A DNA stretch of 64,000 nt from Piscicoccus intestinalis NBRC 104926. GTDB taxonomy: Bacteria > Actinomycetota > Actinomycetes > Actinomycetales > Dermatophilaceae. The notes under the pieces were generated by a model. It was not told where the DNA came from. It did not search any database and worked only from the letters and a program-made list of their open reading frames with translations. The stretch spans positions 1 to 64,000 of the forward strand of contig NZ_BCNQ01000003.1 of NCBI RefSeq assembly GCF_001515525.1, written 5' to 3'. The translations under genes and the position numbers were made by a program. Below are positions 33,573 through 42,405 of the stretch, one piece after another (position 1 is the first letter of the stretch; each line of letters begins with the position of its first letter).

Positions 33573-34475
33573 ATGACCGAGGAGACCGCCGCGAGCCTGC
33601 CCGGCTACGAACACGTCTACTCCGGCAAGGTGCGCGACCTCTACGCGCCGATCGACCCCGCGACCGGAGCATCCGACCCCACGCGGCTGCTGCTCGTCGC
33701 GTCCGACCGCATCTCGGCCTACGACTGGGTGCTCGACAGCGAGATCCCCGACAAGGGCGCGATCCTCACGCAGCTGTCGCTGTGGTGGTTCGAGCGGCTG
33801 GCCGACCTCGTGCCCAACCACGTCGTCTCCACCGACGTGCCGGAGGCGGTCGCCGGCCGCGCCGTGCTCGTGCGCCGCTTGGAGATGGTGCCGGTCGAGG
33901 CCATCGGCCGGGCGTACCTGACCGGCAGCGGGCTCGCGGAATACGTCGAGCGCGGGTCGGTGTGCGGGGTGGCCCTGCCGGGCGGTCTCGTGGAGGCGTC
34001 GCGGCTGCCGGAGCCGATCTTCACGCCGACGACGAAGGCGCCGCTCGGCAGTCACGACGAGCCGATCACGTACGCACAGGTGGTGGCGCAGGTCGGGGAG
34101 CGAACCGCCTCCGGGCTGCGGAAGCTGACGACCGCGATCCTCGCGCGCGGCAACGAGATCGCAGCCGAGCGCGGCATCCTCATCGCCGACACCAAGGTGG
34201 AGTTCGGCATCGAGCCCGACGGCTCGCTCGTGCTCGCCGACGAGGTGCTCACCCCCGACTCGAGCCGGTTCTGGCCGGCCGCCGACTGGGTCGAGGGGCG
34301 CGTGCAGCGTTCGTACGACAAGCAGTTCGTGCGCGACTGGCTCACCTCGCCGGAGTCGGGCTGGGACCGCCGCGGCGATCAGCCTCCGCCCGCGCTGCCG
34401 CAGCACGTCGTCGAGGCCACCCGCGACACCTACGTCGCCGCCTACGAGTCGCTGACCGGCCGCCGCTTCGCCTGA
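33573..34475 (+). CDS. purC: SAICAR synthetase
   Basis: Joins aspartate to carboxyaminoimidazole ribonucleotide in purine synthesis. Signatures are GKVRDLYA near the N-terminus, LLVASDRISAYDWVL, VPVEAIGRAYLTGSG, LIADTKVEFGI and LADEVLTPDSSRFW. The 300-aa length is normal for the actinobacterial form. ATG 33573 lies 5 bp past purD with GAGGTGAG upstream, so both share a transcript. A terminator follows. Confidence 0.96.
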   Translation: MTEETAASLPGYEHVYSGKVRDLYAPIDPATGASDPTRLLLVASDRISAYDWVLDSEIPDKGAILTQLSLWWFERLADLVPNHVVSTDVPEAVAGRAVLVRRLEMVPVEAIGRAYLTGSGLAEYVERGSVCGVALPGGLVEASRLPEPIFTPTTKAPLGSHDEPITYAQVVAQVGERTASGLRKLTTAILARGNEIAAERGILIADTKVEFGIEPDGSLVLADEVLTPDSSRFWPAADWVEGRVQRSYDKQFVRDWLTSPESGWDRRGDQPPPALPQHVVEATRDTYVAAYESLTGRRFA

Positions 34476-34550
34476 GCGCGTAGGCCGCCCGGCGACGGCC
34501 CGGCGGCCGCTCGGCGGCGAACTGTGGGCGCCGAGAGCCCGACACCGCTC

Positions 34551-34590
34551 GCTCTGCGGTCCGGGCGACCAGGTGCCCGAACCGCAGAGC
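34551..34590. terminator. Bidirectional hairpin terminator after purC
   Basis: GCTCTGCGGTCCGGGC (34551-34566) pairs with GCCCGAACCGCAGAGC (34575-34590) with one G-T pair and an 8-nt loop, between convergent purC and permease genes. Confidence 0.8.
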
Positions 34591-34611
34591 GGCCCGCCGG
34601 ACGAGCGACGG

Positions 34612-36156
34612 TTACTCGTGCACGGGCGAGTCCCCGCCGCCGGTGTGCGGGCCGCGGTGGGAGTAGTCGGGCGCGGGCACGTCGCCGACGCCGCGGGCCA
34701 GGCGGGAACGCTTGCGCGAGTAGGTGAAGTAGATGACGAGGCCGAGCACCAGCCACACCCCGAAGCGCACCCACGTGTCCAGCGGCAGCGTGAGCGCGAG
34801 GTACATGCAGCACGCCGCGGCGAGGTAGGGCACGAACGGGCTGAACGGCACCTTGAACGAGCGCTGCAGGTCGGGGCGGCGCCGCCGCAGGATCGGCACG
34901 GCGATCGAGACGAGCGTGAACGCCGTCAGCGTGCCGATGTTGACCATCTCCTCGAGCATGCCGATGGGAGTCAGCGACGCGACGAGGGCGACGAGGGTGC
35001 CGAGGGCCACCGTGATCTTCACCGGCGTGCCGGTGCGCGGGTTCGTCGTGCCCCAGGAGGCGGGCAGCAGCCAGTCGCGGCACATGGCGAACACGACGCG
35101 GGTGGCGCCGATGATGAGCGTCATGACGACGGTCGTCAGGCCCGCGACGGCGCCGGCGGAGATGAGCACCGCGTAGCCGCCGCGTCCGACCGTCTCGAAG
35201 GCCTTGGCGAGGGAGGCGGTCGGCGCGATCTGGTCGTGCGGCTGCATGCCGGTGATGACGAGGCTGACCGCAACGTAGAGGATCGTGCAGATGACCAGCG
35301 AGCCGATGATGCCGATCGGCAGGTCGCGCTGGGGGTTGCGGGCCTCCTCGGCGGTGGTCGCGACGACGTCGAAGCCGATGTAGGCGAAGAACACGAGCGA
35401 GGCGGCGGCGAAGATGCCCATGACGCCGAACGTGCTGGGCTGGAATCCGAAGAGCGTCTGCAGCAGCGGGGCGTGCCAGATGCCGGTGGTGGCCTGCGCG
35501 GCGGGCTCCGCCGGCGGGATGAACGGCGAGTAGTTCGCGGTGTTGATGAAGCCGATGCCGGCGACGATGACGAACAGCACGATGAAGACCTTGATGGCCA
35601 CGAGCACGAGGTTGACCCGCATCGACTCCTTGATGCCCAGGGCGACCAGCGCCGTCAGCACCGCGACGAGCAGCAGCGCGGGCAGGTCGAACCGCGAGCC
35701 CGAGGAGATCGCCGCGGGCAGCTCGACGCCGAGTTGGCCGAGGAACGTCGACAGGTAGGCCGACCAGCCCTGGGCCACGACGGCGGAGCCGAGCAGGAGT
35801 TCGAGCAGCAGGTCCCAGCCGATGATCCAGGCGACGAACTCACCGAGGGTGGCGTAGGAGAACGTGTAGGCGGAGCCGGAGACGGGCACGGTCGACGCGA
35901 ATTCGGCGTAGCACAGCGCGGCGAGGCCGCACGTCACGGCGGCGAGCACGAAACTGATGACGACCGAGGGTCCGGCGAGGGAGGCGGCGGCGCGGCCCGC
36001 CACGGTGAAGATGCCGGCGCCGATGACGACACCGACTCCGAACACGGTGAGATCGAGTGCGCTGAGTCGCTTCTTCAGCTGATACTCGGACTCCTGGGTT
36101 TCGGCGATCGATTCCTCGATCGTCTTCGTGCGAAAAATGCTGCGGTCGTTGCTCAT
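34612..36156 (-). CDS. APC-superfamily amino acid permease (CAT/YfnA-like), 514 aa
   Basis: About 12-13 membrane helices. VFGVGVVIGAGIFTVAG (helix 1) and GLAALCYAEFASTVPVSGSAYTF (helix 3) are the APC substrate-site motifs; FFAYIGFDVVATTAEEARNPQRDLPIGI is the cationic amino acid transporter signature. The long cytoplasmic N-terminus (MSNDRSIFRTKTIEESIAETQ) also matches that group. ATG 36156 is chosen with GAGGT six bases upstream. Likely an amino acid/proton symporter; the substrate is inferred from the family only. Confidence 0.88.
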   Translation of the reverse strand: MSNDRSIFRTKTIEESIAETQESEYQLKKRLSALDLTVFGVGVVIGAGIFTVAGRAAASLAGPSVVISFVLAAVTCGLAALCYAEFASTVPVSGSAYTFSYATLGEFVAWIIGWDLLLELLLGSAVVAQGWSAYLSTFLGQLGVELPAAISSGSRFDLPALLLVAVLTALVALGIKESMRVNLVLVAIKVFIVLFVIVAGIGFINTANYSPFIPPAEPAAQATTGIWHAPLLQTLFGFQPSTFGVMGIFAAASLVFFAYIGFDVVATTAEEARNPQRDLPIGIIGSLVICTILYVAVSLVITGMQPHDQIAPTASLAKAFETVGRGGYAVLISAGAVAGLTTVVMTLIIGATRVVFAMCRDWLLPASWGTTNPRTGTPVKITVALGTLVALVASLTPIGMLEEMVNIGTLTAFTLVSIAVPILRRRRPDLQRSFKVPFSPFVPYLAAACCMYLALTLPLDTWVRFGVWLVLGLVIYFTYSRKRSRLARGVGDVPAPDYSHRGPHTGGGDSPVHE

Positions 36157-36209
36157 CGTGACCTCGGGTTGGGAACGGACCGACGGATTGCGGCGACTCA
36201 ACGTACTGC

Positions 36210-36219
36210 GGGGGGGGGG
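36210..36219 (+). repeat. G10 homopolymer at the ribosome-site position
   Basis: Ten consecutive G bases end five bases before the GTG start of the spermidine-synthase-like gene, where a ribosome site would lie. Such tracts slip during replication, so translation strength could vary among cells. It is also a place where sequencing errors are common. Confidence 0.7.
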
Positions 36220-36224
36220 CCCAC

Positions 36225-37115
36225 GTGCGCGGATCGGCTAGCGGTCGGAACGACGCGCCCTCGCGCCGGAACGACACGCCGGCGCGTCGGGACGACACGC
36301 CCTCGCGCCGGCTGGAATTCGCGGAGGACGAGGGCGGCGGCGTGACCGTGCTCGCCGACGGGCACCCGCAGTCGTACGTCGACCCCCACGACCCCGAGCT
36401 GCTCGTGTTCGAGTACGTCCAGCACCTCGCGGCGTGCCTCGACGCGCTGCCGGAGGCGGCGCCGGCGCGGCTGGCGATCACGCACGTCGGCGGCGCGGGG
36501 CTGAGCGTGCCGCGGTACGTGCAGCACACCCGCCCCGGCTCGCCGCAGATCGTGCTCGAGCCCGACGAGGATCTCACCGCCCGGGTTCGCCGGGAGCTGC
36601 CGCTGCCGCGTGGGCATCGGATCCGGGTGCGGCCGCTGCCCGGTCGCGCGGGCGTCACGGGGCTGCGCCCGGCCTCGGCCGACGTGCTCGTGCTCGACGC
36701 CTTCGCCGACGGCCGGGTGCCGGCCGACCTCACCACCCTCGAGGCGTTCTGCGATGTCGCCCGGGTGCTGCGGCCCGGCGGCCTGTGGCTGGGCAACCTC
36801 GCCGACGAGCCGAGCCGCGGCTACATCGCGCGCGTGGCCGCCGGCGCCCACGCCGCCGGGCTGACCCACCAGCTGCTCGTCGCGACCCACGACGTGCTCA
36901 AGGGGCGCCGCTTCGGCAACAGCGTGCTCGCCGCCTCCGATCAACCCCTCGACGCCGATGAGCTGGGGCGACGCCTGCGGCGGGTCAGTGCGCCGAGCGG
37001 CGTGCTGGCGCCCGCGAGGCTGGCGCGGCTGCGGGCCTCGGCGCGGCCCCTGACCGACTCCGACGCGCATCGGTCCGCGCCGCCTCCGGACCCCGGCCGG
37101 TGGCGGGCGCGGTAA
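36225..37115 (+). CDS. Spermidine synthase-like protein, 296 aa
   Basis: A Rossmann methyltransferase-like domain in the spermidine synthase group. AITHVGGAGLSVPRYV is the nucleotide-binding loop, VLDAFADGRVP holds the catalytic Asp, and FCDVARVLRPGGLWLGNLAD follows. Many actinobacteria have such proteins without proof of polyamine synthesis. The first 30 residues are three heptad-like repeats RND-x-P-x-RR from a 21-bp tandem repeat. GTG 36225 begins the frame, but a downstream start near residue 40 is possible, as homology starts about there. The G10 tract sits where the ribosome site should be. Confidence 0.75.
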   Translation: MRGSASGRNDAPSRRNDTPARRDDTPSRRLEFAEDEGGGVTVLADGHPQSYVDPHDPELLVFEYVQHLAACLDALPEAAPARLAITHVGGAGLSVPRYVQHTRPGSPQIVLEPDEDLTARVRRELPLPRGHRIRVRPLPGRAGVTGLRPASADVLVLDAFADGRVPADLTTLEAFCDVARVLRPGGLWLGNLADEPSRGYIARVAAGAHAAGLTHQLLVATHDVLKGRRFGNSVLAASDQPLDADELGRRLRRVSAPSGVLAPARLARLRASARPLTDSDAHRSAPPPDPGRWRAR

Positions 37116-37229
37116 ATAAGTGACGAAGACGCGCGATTATTCCCATTCCGGGGAGTAACCTCGCGCACTGTCGTCACCGGACGGCCCGGGTGGACACCCC
37201 ACCCGACCCCTCCTGCCACTGGAGCCCGT

Positions 37230-38777
37230 ATGACAACCGACCCGGCGCGATCCGCCGCAACCTCCGCGCACGTCGACTCCCGCACCGACCGGGGTTTCTT
37301 CGGTCACCCCATCGGGTTGTCGAACCTGTTCTTCGTCGAGCTGTGGGAGCGATTCTCCTACTACGGCATGCGCGCGATCCTCGTCTACTACCTGTACGAC
37401 GAGATCCGCAACGGCGGCCTCGGCATCCCGCAGGAGACGGCCCAGTCGGTCGTCGCGGTCTACGGCGCGAGCGTCTACCTGCTGTCGATCATCGGTGGGC
37501 TCGCGGCCGACCGGATCATCGGCGCCCGGCGCTCGGTGCTCTACGGCGGCGTCGTCATCATGGCCGGACACATCAGCCTGGCCATTCCCGGCGCCTTCTT
37601 CAGCTGGCTCGGCATCGCGCTCGTCGCGCTCGGCACCGGCCTGCTCAAGCCGAACATCTCCGCGATCGTCGGGAGCCTGTACGACCAGGACGACCCGCGC
37701 CGCGACGGCGGCTTCCAGATCTTCTACATGTCGATCAACATCGGCGCGTTCTTCTCGCCGTTCGTCGTGTCGTTCCTGCGGGCGCAGTGGGGCTACCACG
37801 CCGGGTTCGCGGCGGCCGCGGTCGGCATGGGCCTGGCGCTGATCACGTTCGTGCTCGGCCGCAAGCACCTGCGCGGAGCCGGTGACGACGTGCCCAACCC
37901 GCTGGCGCCGCACGAGCGGACCCGGTTGGCGCTCGGCGCGGTCGCGGCGATCGTGGGTTTCGCGGCGGTGCTCTGGCTCGCGACGCTGTGGAACCCCACG
38001 CCGGTCAGCGCGGCGATCGACGCCATCTCGATCGTGTGCATCGTCACGCCGATCATCTACTTCACGGTGATGTTCAAGAGCGAGAAGGTCAGCGACCAGG
38101 AGCGCTCCCACCTGACGGCCTACATCCCGCTGTGGATCGGCGCGGCGATGTTCTTCATGATCTTCGAGCAGGCCGCCGGCAAGATGGCGAGCTTCGCCGA
38201 ACAGAACACCGACCTGGGCGGCTGGATCCTGCCCGAGTGGTACCAGTCGATCAACCCGATCACGATCATCGTGCTCGCGCCGCTGTTCGGCCTGCTGTGG
38301 ACCCGCCGCGCCGGCCGGTTCCCCTCGACCGCCTTCAAGTTCGCGCTCGCGGTGCTCATCATCGGGCTGAGCGCGCTGATGATGAGCGCGGCGTTCGCGG
38401 CCTACCCCGTCTCCGGCGGGGCGAACCGGGCCCCGTTCTACGTGCTCGGCCTCGTGTTCGTCGTGCAGACCGTCGCCGAGCTGTGCCTGTCGCCGGTCGG
38501 GCTGGCGGCCACGACGCTGCTCGCGCCGCGTGCGTTCGCGAGCCAGGCGATGGCCCTGTGGTTCCTCGCCTCCTCGGCCGGCCAGGCCGTCGGCGCCCAG
38601 AGCATCAAGCTCATGGCCGACCTGCCCGACAGCACGTACTACCTGGTCATCGGCGGTATCACGATCGTCATCTCCGGCATCCTCTTCGCCCTTGTGCCGT
38701 GGACCCGCAACAAGATGCAGGACGTCGAAGACCGCAAGCGCGCCGCCTACGACCGCGAGGCCGCGCACTCCGGCTGA
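37230..38777 (+). CDS. POT/PTR family proton-coupled di/tripeptide transporter, 515 aa
   Basis: The POT signature ELWERFSYYGMRAIL is at residues about 37-51 (ExxERFxYY, needed for proton coupling). GLLKPNISAIVGSLY and FYMSINIGAFFSP are the two PTR family motifs, on helices 4-5. About 14 membrane helices in all. Imports peptides with protons. ATG 37230 follows a region with AATAAGTGACG. It is monocistronic. Confidence 0.93.
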   Translation: MTTDPARSAATSAHVDSRTDRGFFGHPIGLSNLFFVELWERFSYYGMRAILVYYLYDEIRNGGLGIPQETAQSVVAVYGASVYLLSIIGGLAADRIIGARRSVLYGGVVIMAGHISLAIPGAFFSWLGIALVALGTGLLKPNISAIVGSLYDQDDPRRDGGFQIFYMSINIGAFFSPFVVSFLRAQWGYHAGFAAAAVGMGLALITFVLGRKHLRGAGDDVPNPLAPHERTRLALGAVAAIVGFAAVLWLATLWNPTPVSAAIDAISIVCIVTPIIYFTVMFKSEKVSDQERSHLTAYIPLWIGAAMFFMIFEQAAGKMASFAEQNTDLGGWILPEWYQSINPITIIVLAPLFGLLWTRRAGRFPSTAFKFALAVLIIGLSALMMSAAFAAYPVSGGANRAPFYVLGLVFVVQTVAELCLSPVGLAATTLLAPRAFASQAMALWFLASSAGQAVGAQSIKLMADLPDSTYYLVIGGITIVISGILFALVPWTRNKMQDVEDRKRAAYDREAAHSG

Positions 38778-39139
38778 GCTGAGCGGGCCGGCCGGGCCGA
38801 CCCCTGGAGCGGGCCCGGCCCCGGCGCTGGCCCGGCCCCGGCCCCGGCCGGCGGTTGAGCACATCAAGACCGGTCGGGCCGCGTCGCCCCGTCACCGGAG
38901 ACGAAACTGGCTTACATACTCGCCCGCGCCCTCCGGCTCAGGCAGCGCCCCGAGGCTGTGAGCAGCGCTTTTGTGTGAGCACGTGAGGCGCCGGATCGAG
39001 TGTGTAAGCCAACTTCGTCTCACCCCCGATACACGCCCCGAGCCGAGAGCTCGTTGCCGAGGGAACGCGCGGCCGCCGGCCCGGCCCGTGACCGACGACC
39101 TGGTTGACAACTCGGCGTGCCGGGGCGCAGCAGGCGGGG
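38778..39139. other. Convergent intergenic region with distant inverted repeat
   Basis: 362 bp between the peptide transporter and the molybdoenzyme gene. GGGCCGGCCGGGCC-type stretches just after the first stop may terminate it. Otherwise it holds the inverted repeat 38898-39021. No ORF is supported. Confidence 0.5.
38898..39021. repeat. 19-bp inverted repeats 86 bp apart
   Basis: GAGACGAAACTGGCTTACA (38898-38916) and TGTAAGCCAACTTCGTCTC (39003-39021) pair with two mismatches. The enclosed 86 bp are not coding and lower in GC at the edges. The layout resembles the ends of a miniature inverted-repeat element, or a long hairpin terminating both genes. Confidence 0.7.
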
Positions 39140-41659
39140 TTACACCTCAGGCGTCGGGACCGGGGGCTCGAAGGCCAGCACCGGCGGCAGCGGGCCGCGC
39201 CAGGGTTCGACCTGCACGAGCACCTGCTGGCCGGTGCAGCCCTGGGCGAGGCGGGAGGCGCCGACGTCGGGGGTGAGCACGTTGGGGTTGCCGTGCACGC
39301 ACGCACCCTCGGGCAGGCCGTGCTCGCCCGCCTCCGGGCCGTGCCGAGACGGGTCGTAGGGGTCGTACCAGGCCCCGGTCGACAGCTGCACGACGCCGGG
39401 AGACAGGTCGTCGCTGAGCCGGGCCCCGGCCAGGCAGGCGCCGCGGTCGTTGCTGACGAGCACGACGTCGCTGTCGGCGATGCCGCGCGCGGCCGCGTCC
39501 TGCGGGTGCAGGCGGATCGGTTCGCGCCCGGCGACCTTGCTCGCCTGCGACGTGGCGCCGTGGTCGAGCTGGCTGTGCAGGCGGGTCGCGGGCTGGTTGG
39601 CGACCAGGTGCAGCGGCCAGCGACGCGCCCGCTCGCCGCCGAGCCACTCCTGCGGTTCGAGCCAGGTGGGCTGCCCCGGGCAGTCGTCGTAGCCGAACCC
39701 GGCGATCCGCTCGCTGGCCAGCTCGATGCGGCCCGACGGGGTCGTCAACGGCGCGCCCTGCGGGTCCGCCCGGAAGGCGGCGAGCAGCGTCAGCGGCGCC
39801 GTGCGCGGCAGGTCGACGAAACCGTCGGACCAGAAGCGCTCGAAGCCGGGCAGCTGCGGCGGCTCGACTCCGCGCGGCAGGGTGCGACCCGCCTCCAGGT
39901 CGGCGCGCCACGTCTCGTAGAGGTGCGCGATCCACTCCGGCGTCGTGCGGCCCTGCGTGAACTCGGCCTCGACCCCGAGCCGCCGCGCCAGCACCGCGTA
40001 CGTGTCGTAGTCGTCGCGCGCCTGCGCGAACCGCGGGGTGACGGCCCGCATCGCGGTGAGCCGGGCCGCGGCGCGGGTGCCGGCGAGGTCGTCGCGCTCC
40101 AGCGCCGTGGTCGAGGGGAGCACGACGTCGGCGTGGCGGGCCATCGCGGTCCAGTACGGGTCGGAGACGACGAGCGTGTCGAGCTGCCCCAGTGCGCGCC
40201 GCAGCCGGCGCAGATCCTGATGGTGGTGGAACGGGTTGCCGCCCGCCCAATGCACCAACCGGATGTCGGGATAGGCGTATCGGCCTCCGTCGTAGTCGAA
40301 TTCGCCTCCCGGACGGAGCAGCATGTCGCTGACACGCGCGACCGGGATGAACTCACGCACCGCGTTGAGCCCCTGCGGCAGCGACGGCAGCGCGACGACC
40401 GAGGGCGCGATGCCGGCCTTGTTCATCGACCCGTAGCCGCTGCCGAAACCGCCTCCCGGCAGGCCGATCCGGCCCAGGCACGCGGCCAGCGCCAGGCCCG
40501 CCCACAGCGCCTGCTCGCCGTGCCGGATGCGCTGCAGCGACCAGCCGACGGTCACCAGCGACCGGCGCCCCGCGAGCAGCCGCGCGCACTCGGCGATGAC
40601 CTCCGGCTCCACCCCGCAGATGCCCGCCGCCCAGCGGGTGTCCTTGACCTGCCCGTCGCGCTCGCCGCGCACGTCGGCGAGCAGCGCGTCGCCGCCCACG
40701 CAGTACCGGCGCAGGAAGTCGTGGTCGATCGCGCCGTCGGCGTCGAGGCAGCCGATGAGCCCGAGGAGGAACGCCACGTCGGTGCCGGGGCGGATCGGCA
40801 GCCAGCCCACCGCCCCGCCTCCCGCGCGCTGAGGCGCCCGCGTCGACGGCCCGACACCATCGACGGCGTCGGGCCGCAGACCCGCACCCATGGCGCGCAT
40901 CCCGGCGGCGTCGAGTGGCGCTGCGCCCGCCAGTCCCGGCAGGTCGTCGCGCAGCGGGCTCACCGACACCATCCGCACGCCCGCCGCCAGCGCGCGCGCG
41001 ATCCCGCCCGGCACCGGATGGTCGGCCGAGCCGCCGGAGTCGGTGCCGGTGTTCTTCACGGGCACTCCACCGAGGCACAGCATCACCTGGGTGTGCTCGG
41101 CGATGACGTCCCAGGTGGTCGCGAACTGCGTGACGACCGACTCCGGAGCCAGCACGTGCGGCAGGAAGACCTCCGATGCTCCCGTCGAGTACGAGTTGAC
41201 CGACCGGGTGTAGCCGCCGAGGCAGTTGAGAAAGCGGTGCAGCTGCGACTGCGCGTGGTGGAACCGGCCCGCGCTGGCCCAGCCGTAGGAGCCGCCGTAG
41301 ATCGCGGAATTGCCGTGCTCGCGGCGCACCCGGTCGTATTCGGCGGCGAGCGCGTCGAGCACCTCGTCCCAGCCCGGCTCCACGAAATCCTGCGTCGTGC
41401 GGTCGCGCGGGCCGGGGCCGCCCTCGAGCCACGAGCGGCGCACCGCGGGCCGCGCCACCCGGCTCCGGTGCCGCACCGAGCCGGGAATGTTGCCCAGCAA
41501 CGGAGACGGAGCCCGATCGCCCGCCCAGGGCCGCACCCCGACGACCTCCCCGTCACGGGAGTGCGCGCTGAACAGCCCCCAGTGCGCCGCGGAGGCCGTG
41601 CCCGCGGGGGCCGGCTCGGCTGCCAGGTCGGGGCGCGTCGTCAGATCGGGATTCGCCAT
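39140..41659 (-). CDS. BisC-like molybdopterin oxidoreductase, 839 aa
   Basis: A DMSO-reductase family enzyme of the S/N-oxide group. HWGLFSAHSRDG at the N-terminus, then IYGGSYGWASAGRFHHAQ (with the serine that would ligate molybdenum), FLNCLGGYTRSVNSYSTGAS, WAGGNPFHHHQDL and GRIELASERI. It has no N-terminal Fe-S motif and no twin-arginine signal, which points to a cytoplasmic biotin- or methionine-sulfoxide reductase. HLVANQPATRLHSQLDHG and NDRGACLAGARLSDDL belong to the C-terminal cofactor domain. ATG 41659 is used; no strong ribosome site. Electron donor is unknown. Confidence 0.87.
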   Translation of the reverse strand: MANPDLTTRPDLAAEPAPAGTASAAHWGLFSAHSRDGEVVGVRPWAGDRAPSPLLGNIPGSVRHRSRVARPAVRRSWLEGGPGPRDRTTQDFVEPGWDEVLDALAAEYDRVRREHGNSAIYGGSYGWASAGRFHHAQSQLHRFLNCLGGYTRSVNSYSTGASEVFLPHVLAPESVVTQFATTWDVIAEHTQVMLCLGGVPVKNTGTDSGGSADHPVPGGIARALAAGVRMVSVSPLRDDLPGLAGAAPLDAAGMRAMGAGLRPDAVDGVGPSTRAPQRAGGGAVGWLPIRPGTDVAFLLGLIGCLDADGAIDHDFLRRYCVGGDALLADVRGERDGQVKDTRWAAGICGVEPEVIAECARLLAGRRSLVTVGWSLQRIRHGEQALWAGLALAACLGRIGLPGGGFGSGYGSMNKAGIAPSVVALPSLPQGLNAVREFIPVARVSDMLLRPGGEFDYDGGRYAYPDIRLVHWAGGNPFHHHQDLRRLRRALGQLDTLVVSDPYWTAMARHADVVLPSTTALERDDLAGTRAAARLTAMRAVTPRFAQARDDYDTYAVLARRLGVEAEFTQGRTTPEWIAHLYETWRADLEAGRTLPRGVEPPQLPGFERFWSDGFVDLPRTAPLTLLAAFRADPQGAPLTTPSGRIELASERIAGFGYDDCPGQPTWLEPQEWLGGERARRWPLHLVANQPATRLHSQLDHGATSQASKVAGREPIRLHPQDAAARGIADSDVVLVSNDRGACLAGARLSDDLSPGVVQLSTGAWYDPYDPSRHGPEAGEHGLPEGACVHGNPNVLTPDVGASRLAQGCTGQQVLVQVEPWRGPLPPVLAFEPPVPTPEV

Positions 41660-41733
41660 ATCGCCATGCTGACATCGACCCCCGACAGGCTCGACCGGCG
41701 CACCGGTCGGGCCGACCCACCGACCGCTCGGCC

Positions 41734-42405
41734 TCAGCCGTCGGCGGCCGCGTCCTGCACGAGGAGCGCCACCTGCACGCGGTTGGACAGGCCGAGCTTG
41801 GCCAGGATGCTCGACACGTGCGCCTTGACGGTCGGCACGCCGAGGTAGAGCTCCCGGGAGATGTCGGCGTTCGAGCCGCCGTGCGCGAGCGCCCGCGCCA
41901 CCTGCAGCTCCCGCTCGGTCAGCCGCGCCAGCTGAACGCGGGCCTTCGCGGCCCGGTCGTCGGCCGGCGGCCCCTGGCTGACCTGGCGCACGAGCAGCGC
42001 GGTCACCGACGGCGAGAGCGCGTGGTCGCCGGCGACGACCTCGTGCACGGCCGCCACGAGCCGGTCCGGGGGAGTGTCCTTGAGAACGAACCCGCGGGCC
42101 CCGACGCGCAGCGCCTCGAGCACGTACGCGTCGGCGTCGAAGGTCGTCAGCACGAGCACCTTGGTGTCCGGATAACGCGCCAGCAGGTCGCGAGTCGCGG
42201 TGAGCCCGTCGACGCGGGCCATGCGGATGTCCATGAGCACGACGTCGGGTCGGTGCCGGCCGACGAGCGGCACGGCCTGGTCGCCGTCGTCGCCCTCGGC
42301 GACGACCTCGACGCCGTCGGGGCCACCGAGCATCATCCGCAGCCCCGCCCGCACGAGCGGATCGTCGTCGACGAGCACGACCCGCGGTCGCTCAGTCGTC
42401 GTCAT
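41734..42405 (-). CDS. NarL-type response regulator, 223 aa
   Basis: Receiver with VLVDDDPLVRAGLR, phospho-acceptor Asp in VLMDIRMARVDG, VLVLTTFDADAY and VLKDTPP. C-terminal LuxR helix-turn-helix (TERELQVARALAHGGSNADISRELYLGVPTVKAHVSSILAKLG, read in order). ATG 42405 has GGGGAG upstream and lies 14 bp inside the kinase gene, so both are translated together. The divergent ABC exporter is the likely target. Confidence 0.92.
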   Translation of the reverse strand: MTTTERPRVVLVDDDPLVRAGLRMMLGGPDGVEVVAEGDDGDQAVPLVGRHRPDVVLMDIRMARVDGLTATRDLLARYPDTKVLVLTTFDADAYVLEALRVGARGFVLKDTPPDRLVAAVHEVVAGDHALSPSVTALLVRQVSQGPPADDRAAKARVQLARLTERELQVARALAHGGSNADISRELYLGVPTVKAHVSSILAKLGLSNRVQVALLVQDAAADG

